Assembly (NCBI GenBank): GCA_005784505.1
Contig: VCAZ01000008.1
Location: forward strand, 7,520,763 to 7,584,762
Length of the DNA stretch: 64,000 nt
DNA from: Bagarius yarrelli
Taxonomy: Eukaryota; Chordata; Actinopteri; Siluriformes; Sisoridae
Reading direction: 5' to 3'
Part shown: positions 50,101 through 58,928 of the stretch, piece by piece
Position numbering within the stretch: position 1 is the first letter of the stretch
How the letters are laid out: the number at the start of each line of letters is the position of its first letter
The notes under the pieces: generated by a model
What the model was told of the DNA's origin: nothing
What the model saw: the letters and a program-made list of their open reading frames with translations, nothing else
Databases searched by the model: none
Program-made: the position numbers and the translations under genes

Positions 50101-53100
50101 AAAAGAAAATAAATAAAAGAGCAGCACTCGCTTCATGCTTGGCAAGCCTGGATGCAAATGTGCATTTATTTAAAATAACGCAGTGTGAATGCGGCCCGGA
50201 CCGAAACTCAAACAGAAGTGATAAATGAACTCTTATCAGTTTGTGTACGTTTAATTCCTTCCCTTTTTCAGAGATGGAAATCCTCCGTTGCAGAGACAAA
50301 CATACTGGAACGTGACCGTTTCTCCTGACAACATTTTAAATGCAGGAGCCGAAGCAAAATATAAAGATATCCATCTGTGGCAGGCGTGTGTGCTTCACAC
50401 TTTAATTTGCTGTGTTTTTCATGCTCTAGTGAAGTAGCAAATTCAGGTGCAGGTGAAGCTGAAGAAGCGCTATCAGTAATAACACAGCTCCGGTCTCCTC
50501 ACACCACAAGAACCCTTACGCTCACTCACTCACGCACACATTTACCCACACACTTACCCCATCACCCACTCAAACCCTCTCACTCCATCACTCACTCACT
50601 CACTCACTCGAACCCTCCCACTTTAGCTCTCTCTCTCTCTCCCCAACCCTTCCACTCTATCACTCACTTACTCACTCACTCCATCAAATCACTCAAACCA
50701 TTTCACTCCATCAGTCACTCACTCACACTCTCTCTCTTCAACTATGTTACTCACTCACCCCATCACTTACTTATATTCTCTGTCTATTTCTCTCTCTCTC
50801 TCTCTAACACTCAAACCCCATCACTTCACCATACCACACACACCTATTCACTAACTATCTCAGATACTCACTCACTAACTCACTCACTCACTTATTCTCT
50901 TTCTCTCTCATCCTTTTCATTTACTTACTCTTTCTCCTTCTTTCGTTCGCTAACCCAACCCAATTTTTTCCAGCCTCTCAAACTTCTTTCACACATTCAT
51001 TTTTACTTTATCTTACTTTCTTTGCATTCCCTCTGTCTCTCCCTCTCTCTTTCTCTATCGTTCACTCATACACTTCAAATCCCTTCTTATTTACTTTGTC
51101 ATTCTCTCAGTCACTTTTCCTGTATTTTTATAACCCTTTTTTTTTTTGAACCCCCATCTCTTAAACGCTTCACTCACTTACTTACTCTCTCTGTCTCTCT
51201 CTCTCTCTCTCTCTTTATCTCTCCTCCTCCTTCTTTTCCCCCTACCACGCCCTAATAAACAACTGCTACATTTATTCGGACTTATCCCTTTTAAAATGCA
51301 ATTCCAACATGCTTTTGCGGACGTACTCACTAATGCACGCTATCTCTCGTATTAAGTTTTGCTATGAGCTACAAACTAAGCTGTAAACATAACTGCAATT
51401 CATGGAAGTCTACGACAAACACTTTCAACTCACTTCCTCAAACTTTTTCCACATAACAGAGTACCGCCGAATAAAAACGATAGGGAATTAAGATGAACCT
51501 TGTAGATCATCAATCTGCGCAAAATGCTGCAGAATAAATTACAGATACAGAACAAATCAAAGTGGAAAGAACGCGATACTGCTTATCAGTCTGAGACTAG
51601 CACAGCAAAGCATGGTGGTGGTGGCATCTATGTGGACACGGTTCAAGGAGCGTAATACCACATCGCATTATACTAAAATTGGTTAGAGTACATTTATTTT
51701 CTAGAACAGCTTACCTTTATACGTACTTTTGTACTGTTAATCTAACACTTAATTGTTTCTATAAGTCTTCCCAGCTGTATATTCAACCCATAAAGCTATT
51801 AATAAAGTTTAAATAAAAATCATGGGGTTACACAGTAAAGGATCCAAGCAATCTAATTCAGTGAAATATGTTGTCCAGATGTAATAGAAGCTGAGCTTAG
51901 AATGCGAGTCTGAATCGAGACAGATGTGCTAATATTACGCAGACACTACACAAAATAAACAAAATGGCCGCTGCACTTGACTCATGCCAGTTTTTAAAAT
52001 AAAAGTACAGATTAATTACATCTATTAGCACATATTGTGTTGCTTTATTTTGGAAGGTGTTTTTAATTTATTAAACATGTACTTTAAAACATAATTAATG
52101 AATCTAAATTAATTCATCATTAGGATAATCTTGAAAAGCTGGCTGCAATCACAATTTATCTATCAAAATACATATCGTTATCAATTAATAATATGGAAAA
52201 AAAACATTATTGCAATTACAATTTTGACCAGTTCTAACTGTATAAAGCTGTATAAAGGCATTATAGCATGTTATTAACCCATTTAACTGTTATTATAGAT
52301 AAGTGAGTATTAAAATCATACCTTCCAGCATCAGTCTCTTTAAAGATGCCATCCTGGCTGGGGCAGAGCTCACAACTGGGCATGACACCGTTTTTACAGG
52401 CATCGCAGAACCAGGGTTCTGTGGAATTCTCTGAGGCCGAGCTCATGATGGAGTCGCTCTCACCGTCGACCCCATAACAACCTGAGAAAAAATGTCAGGA
52501 GCAAACATAAGGCATGCAAAACCTTTCTGAATATTACAAATGTCCCATCATTTTGTTTTAGGTATCGGTGCAAGATATAGAAGGAAGGAAGAAAGAAATA
52601 AAAAAAGAAAGAAAGAAAGAAAGAAAGAAAACGGAGAGAAGGAAAGAAGGAGAGAATGAGGAAAGGAAGGGAGGGAGGAGGTAAGAAAGGAAGGAAGGAA
52701 GGAAGGAAGGAAGGAAGGAAGAAAAAAATGAAAGAAGGAAGGAAAAAAGAAAGGAAGTAAAAAGGAAGGAAAAAGAAAAAAGAAAGAAAGAAAGAAAGAA
52801 AGAAAGAGAAAGGAAGTGAAAAAAAGGACATTAAGAACAAAAAAAAAAGAACGAAAGAAAGAAACAACAGAAAGGAATAAAAGAAGGAGGAAAGAAGGGA
52901 AGGAAGGAAGGAAGGAAAGAAAGAATAAAGGAGAGAAAGTATATTCGTTTAATGTGACATTTGCACCTTGTTAGATTGCACCATTGGTTACATTTATAAA
53001 TCGTTGTGATGCTTGTATTTTTGGGCTTATTTGATGTGATCTGATGTTATGTATTCTTTGTGTATTCTTTTCATTTCCATTATTTAGAAAATAAACGGCT

Positions 53101-56100
53101 GTATGTTTACCCACAAAGCCACTGTGGGTTTAGTGCAAGAACTAAATAAAAAGAAAAAAGAGGGGGGAAGAGAATCAAAGCCAATAAATGCTTTCTACAA
53201 TGTTGTCTTCTTCATTTGCCCGAGCTGGAAAAACAATTATTGAGTTGATCAGGTTACCATGGTGCCTATTAAACTGGGCAAGCGTGCGCTGAGCTACAAA
53301 TACGGACTGCAATCAGGCCCCTTCCACATTTCAGAGATAACGTTTCTGCTCATAATTTCACAAAGTTGCTTCTGGGGAGCAAAGACGAGGAGCTGGAGGA
53401 ATAGTAAATAAGGGGTTTCAGTTCTGAATGCTTAAAACATGCCTGATTTGTGACCACTGAAGCTGTGTGTAGTCTAGTGTGTATAGTTTTAGCTGTTTTT
53501 TTGCGAGTTAAAGTCACACTGTATGACAACATATGATAACGTAAATTGGCTGAATTCTAGAGCCGACTATACAGCCGACTATTGTTAATCTGTCTACCGT
53601 TTCCCGTTTCTATTACATCATCAATCAGTGTGTTAAAAATGGACTTGCAATGAGAAAAACAAGGCCATTGTAAGATAAAGATCAGCGGAGTTCGATCTCA
53701 TAGACAAAGAGTAGGATTTTACACTAATTATGCAAGAGCCACATCTGATTAGACCTGCTTATTCCGATAATAATGGCTTTTGTTTGACCTGGGTATGGCT
53801 TCTGATTGGTTAGAATAAAAACCGGTACCAAAACTGTACAAAAATGGACACCTCCAATCTAGATAACAGTGAAGACGTGGCGTTTGAAGTTGTTTCTGGT
53901 TTGGACAAGGAGGACAAGATAGAAATAACATTGAGGTTATACAAATATTCTGTTGTTTACAAATATTTCGCAACACATGTTTGTTATCCAACTGAGCAGT
54001 TGAGGGTTAAGGGCCTTGCTCAGGGGCAGTAGCAGTAGCTGTAGTATGTGTAGTAGCTGCGGTATGTGTTGCAAGAGCGTTAATGTTAGATCAAAATCGG
54101 GAAAGTGGTAGCCTAGTGGTTAAGGTGTTGGACTGCTTTGCTATTGGAAGATCAGGGTTTGATTTCAAGCACCACCAACCTGCCACTTGCTCAACTCTGG
54201 ATAAGAATGTCTGCCAAATGCTGTAAATCTAATGTGTTAATATGGCATCCTAAATCCCCGCCCATTACTTTGTGTCCTTCGTGATGACATCCTGGGTTTT
54301 TAGTGATATATAATTTGATGGGTTGGGATGCTAGGAACTAGTTCGTACACTGAATTCATTATGTCCGCCATTTTTCATGGAAAAACTCCAAACTGAATAA
54401 ACCAAACAGAAGAAGGAAACCACACATTTAGTAAAAATGATGGTTCTTTTTCCCTTGGATTAAAGGAGGATAAAAACAACTCATAGCTACAAATTTCATT
54501 AGTTTTTAAGTAAAAATCTGTCAAACAGCTAAACCTACAAGATGGCAGCTTCATTGAAAGCAGAATTCAATGCTCCTGGAATGCATGACTTTTATTGAAT
54601 CTCGTTAATCTGGAGTCCTTTGAGACTCAGGCGTTACAGGAATGCTGCTGGCACGATTAAGTCTCCTCACTGATGAGGCTTTGAAAAACGGAGCCTGGTT
54701 TCAACTGACTCAACCAGTGAGCAAATCTGTGATGTTCCCTTTTGAACTGGGATAAGCCACAGGTCACTGGCTAATATGAGCTGAGATAGGAGAAAAAAGT
54801 GATGACTACGGGACATCTTGGTAATCCCTGGAGTCGAGATTAGCCTTGCTGGAAATGACAGGCTTGGCAGAGTGGAGGCTGAATCAGGACGAGTGATTTG
54901 GATGGGATCTAGATGAAAACGAGGCAGGAAAGGTTTCAGAGTCGGGTGATAGGGCTGCACACTGGGAGGTTGGTGTGTATGGGTGAAAGACAGAGAGTAA
55001 AAGAGGCAATTTACTCAACACAATCTTTTATCCATAGGAACGAAACACAATGCAACGGCCATCAGTTGGTGGAATAAAACAATTTATTAATTTAAAGGAA
55101 AGGGGGATGTACTGTACACTGTATATCCAGATACAGTCCCATGTGTACTCCTTAATTAACCTCCACACGTCTGTGAAGACTTTCCAATAGATTGTTCCAG
55201 TCCCATAGATTGACTGCTGTGATTTGTCTTCATTCAGTCACAACAGTATAAGTGAAAACAGATACTTAAGTTGGGTCTGTGGTGCAGTCGGCATTTGAGT
55301 GCATCCCAGAGGGGATCAATGGGCTCTGAAGTTCTACCACTCTGACCAGACCTGGACGACGCTACGGGGTGGGACGGGGAGGTTTAGGATGATTCTAAGG
55401 GCCTATGCACTTAGATGGCCCCTAAAGGTCTGTTTTTTTGGTAGAAACAGTGTGAAATGTGTGTGGTAGGGAGCCCAAGCTCATATACCTTCATGGGGCC
55501 CAAAATTGCTAAAGGCACCTCTGGAACCAGAACAGACTAAAGTCCTGGACGCTGGAACGCTGCTTTGTGTTGCACCTAAGATCAGTGTTTTAATCTAACT
55601 TGTATCACAGATAAGGTTTTAGAAATTACACCTGAAAGATTTTAAATAAGAAATCAATAGTTTTAGAAATCAATAATCAATCTCAAAGCTGTAATAGTTT
55701 CAGGGTTATATACAATAAAACTCAGCTGGCGAGGTTCTCTTCGAAGCGCTTGAGCGTTATTAACAAAACCACAGGCACACAAATGTCAGAATAAAGTAGG
55801 GGATGAACGAGTGCATGAACACGGCCAATTAGAACCGATGGACTTGCTTCCTTTCTTTCGGAGCCAGCTGTGGGGGAAGAGTGGAGGAAAAAAAATTAGA
55901 CGAGCTTCAAAAGGAACACAAACGGTAGCTGTCTTTTGTCTGAATTAGCGGTAGTGAATCAAAGCTCAATAAAAAGACAAAGAGGGCGATCCTTTTAACA
56001 CAGCCGTGCAGGCCCTCGCCAAAACAATCCAATCATTTTTATAACCAGCAGGTCCAGGGATGAAAAGAATCGCTCATTAGAACGAAAGAAGGTGGGGGGG

Positions 56101-58892
56101 GGTCAAGAAAAGAAAGAGAAAAATAAAAACATGCAAGACGTGCGTTTGAATTTTTAGCTTTTTAGGATTTTGCTTGTTAGAACGTCCTTGTAGAGAAAAA
56201 AGTAACGAAGCCACATGCTGGCAGGTGGAAAAAAAAAGAAAAAAGAAAAGAGAAACCCACAGATAGATGAAGTGACTGCTAGGTTTCACATAAAACAAAC
56301 AAAAAAAAAAAAGAAGTATCATCGCTCACATCCATTAGCTATTCCATGACCATGAGACCATTACAGATAAAACAGAAAGAAAAAAAAACACCACCTCTTT
56401 TAGACTGATGGAAGAACCACTTGCAGGATTTCTGAAAAACGACAGCACACCATGGTGAAAAAGAACACCTATACAAAGGCTGTGTTTAGAACAAGGAAAA
56501 ATCTATAGAAGCCTTTCAGGACACAGAAATGAGCGACACACGGGTACGGATTTAAGCATGTCTCACCCTGGGCAGGTGTTTAGTGAGGAAAAATCAATTT
56601 TAGTTCCGATACCTACATTTACAAAAAATTAAAAATAATTTTTAAAACAAATTATGTGTAATAATTTTTTATTTTTTTTTACCCTTACTTTTTTTTTTAG
56701 ATAAGTGGACCAGCCATGTGATATAGTGGGGCGGCCCATCATGGTCCCCCTTTGTAGGGTCGTTCCAGTCTTATAATAATGTTTAGCAGACCGGATATAA
56801 ACATCATTTTTTAAAAGAAGATTTTTATTTCTAGTTTTTCTTTTCAGTTCTACTCAAATTTCTGTCACAGAGTTATGACATGATCACATGACTTATGACT
56901 GGATCATTAAAGCCGATTACATTTTCACATAAATAATTGCATATTTATAATAATGACACCAAAAAGTGACTCCAAAAAATATGAACATTACAATCCTGTT
57001 CTCAATGGACATTTTTTTAGGCAAGTAAACAACCAAAAAGAATGTTGCATGTTTTGGGGACATAATTAACTTTATGGTCCAGAACTTATTAAGGTCTCTG
57101 TGAAATCGATACCAGCAGCATGTTAATTAGTGTTCCGATGGGTGAGAGGATGTTAATGGACACCATGATGGTGTTTATTAGGGTGTGGTTTTAATAGCCT
57201 TCTACATGAAGTCGTCTCTTCTCTTCTCTTCTCCTCTCTTCTCTTCTTCTTCTCTTCTCTTCTCTCTCTCTTCTTCTCTTCTCCTTCTCTTCTCTCTTCT
57301 CATTCTCTTCCTCTTCTCCTCTCCACTATTCTTTTTCTCTTCTCCTCTCCACTATTATTTTTGTCTTCTCTTCTCCACTATTCTTTTTCTCTTCTCCTCT
57401 CCACTATTCTTTTTGTCTTCTCTTCTCCACTATTCTTTTTCTCTTCTCCTCTCCACTATTATTTTTGTCTTCTCCTCTCCACTATTCTTTTTGTCTTCTC
57501 CACTATTCTTTTTGTCTTCTCTTCTCCACTATTTTTTTCTACTATTCTTCTTTTTTTCTATTCTTTTTCTCTTCTCTTCTTCTCCACTATTCTTTTTCTC
57601 TTCTATTCTTTTTATCTCTTCTCTTCATCACTATTCTTTTTCTCTTCTATCTTTTTCTCTTCTCTTCTCCACTATTCTTTTTCTCTTCTCCTCTCCACTA
57701 TTTTTTTGTCTTCTCCTCTCCACTATTCTTTTTGTCTTCTCTTCTCTACTATTCTTCTTCTCTTCTATTCTTTTTCTCGTCTCTTCTTCTCTTCTATTCT
57801 TTTTCTCGTCTCTTCTCCTCTCCACTATTCTTTTTCTCGTCTCTTCTCCTCTCCACTATTCTTTTTCTCTTCTATTCTTTTTCTCGTCTCTTCTCCTCTC
57901 CACTATTCTTTTTCTCTACTCCTCTCCATTATTCTTTTGCTCTTCTCTGAGTCACCATTCTTTTTCTCTTCTCTTCTTTACTCTTCTCCACTATTCTTTT
58001 TCTCTTTTCTTCTCCTCTCTTCTTCACTATTCTCTTCTCCACCATTCTTTTCTTCTCTCCTATCCTCCGCTATTATTTTTTCTCTCCTTTCTCAGACTCT
58101 TAAAACATCTTTCTGAGGCCGCAACTCTTAGCAATCAAGCAGTGAAGACACTTGCGTGCACCTAAAGATGCGGCCAATCAATGCTATCCTGTTATTACCC
58201 CTGCCACATTTTAGATTTCTCCCTCTTTTTTTATTCCAGGAACATTTTCAAAGCATTGCTGAACCCTAAATTACCGTAAAGGACAATTTAAATTTTTGTG
58301 AATTGAGAACAGTACTTTTCTTTCAGAAACCTGTTCTGACATGTGCAGAAAGAGAGAGAGAGAGAAAATGGAATTGGTAGCAGCCTGGCACAGCTGGCAC
58401 ATGAGGGTGGCAGCATCTGGCATGTGGAGAAAGTTTCTGGAGCAAAGCAGCTGTCCCCTCTGGGTGATGCTCCCAATGTCAAATTCCACCTGGTACACAA
58501 GGATGGACACGACAGGAGGAAAAGAAATCCTCTGGAAATATTCAGTTCAATATTTTCACGCCGGACCCCAGCATAACCGGATCTACTTGTCTAAATGAAA
58601 ACGGTCTTGGGATTAAACTTAAGTGGCAAATGCACGGGTGTCGTTTCATCAAGTACGAGGCAAAAACAGACAGTATTGAACCGAAGAGAGGAAGATTCCA
58701 AGTGACCTTGAGGGCGATTTTTTTACACTGCAATTTTTAAAACCAGCTTTAAGGAACTCGGCCACTCTTGGCCTGTGGTTAAACTGAGACAAGATAACAC
58801 ACTGTCAATGCTGTCTAAAAATCATTCCTTCAGTTCCTTTTCCCATCTCAGGGTTTGTCACACATACACAGGAAGAGTGTCTATGAATCAGA

Positions 58893-58928
<36 letters not shown>

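Noticed and set aside
50377..51255. 292-codon open frame rich in Ser, Leu, His and Thr
   Set aside because: It lies on a CT/CACT low-complexity region on the strand opposite PHF14. Composition explains it.
54667..54960. 97-codon minus-strand frame
   Set aside because: No recognisable domain. It lies within a PHF14 intron and has no PHF14 similarity or convincing splice sites.
57185..58165. Open frames of 326, 251 and 161 codons on the + strand
   Set aside because: They are three overlapping frames of the same pyrimidine tract, made almost only of Ser, Leu and Phe. No start context, domain or splice signal supports a protein.
58271..58600. Overlapping 70-85-codon frames on both strands
   Set aside because: No family match, and both strands are open over the same bases. 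This may be a noncoding conserved or chance stretch.
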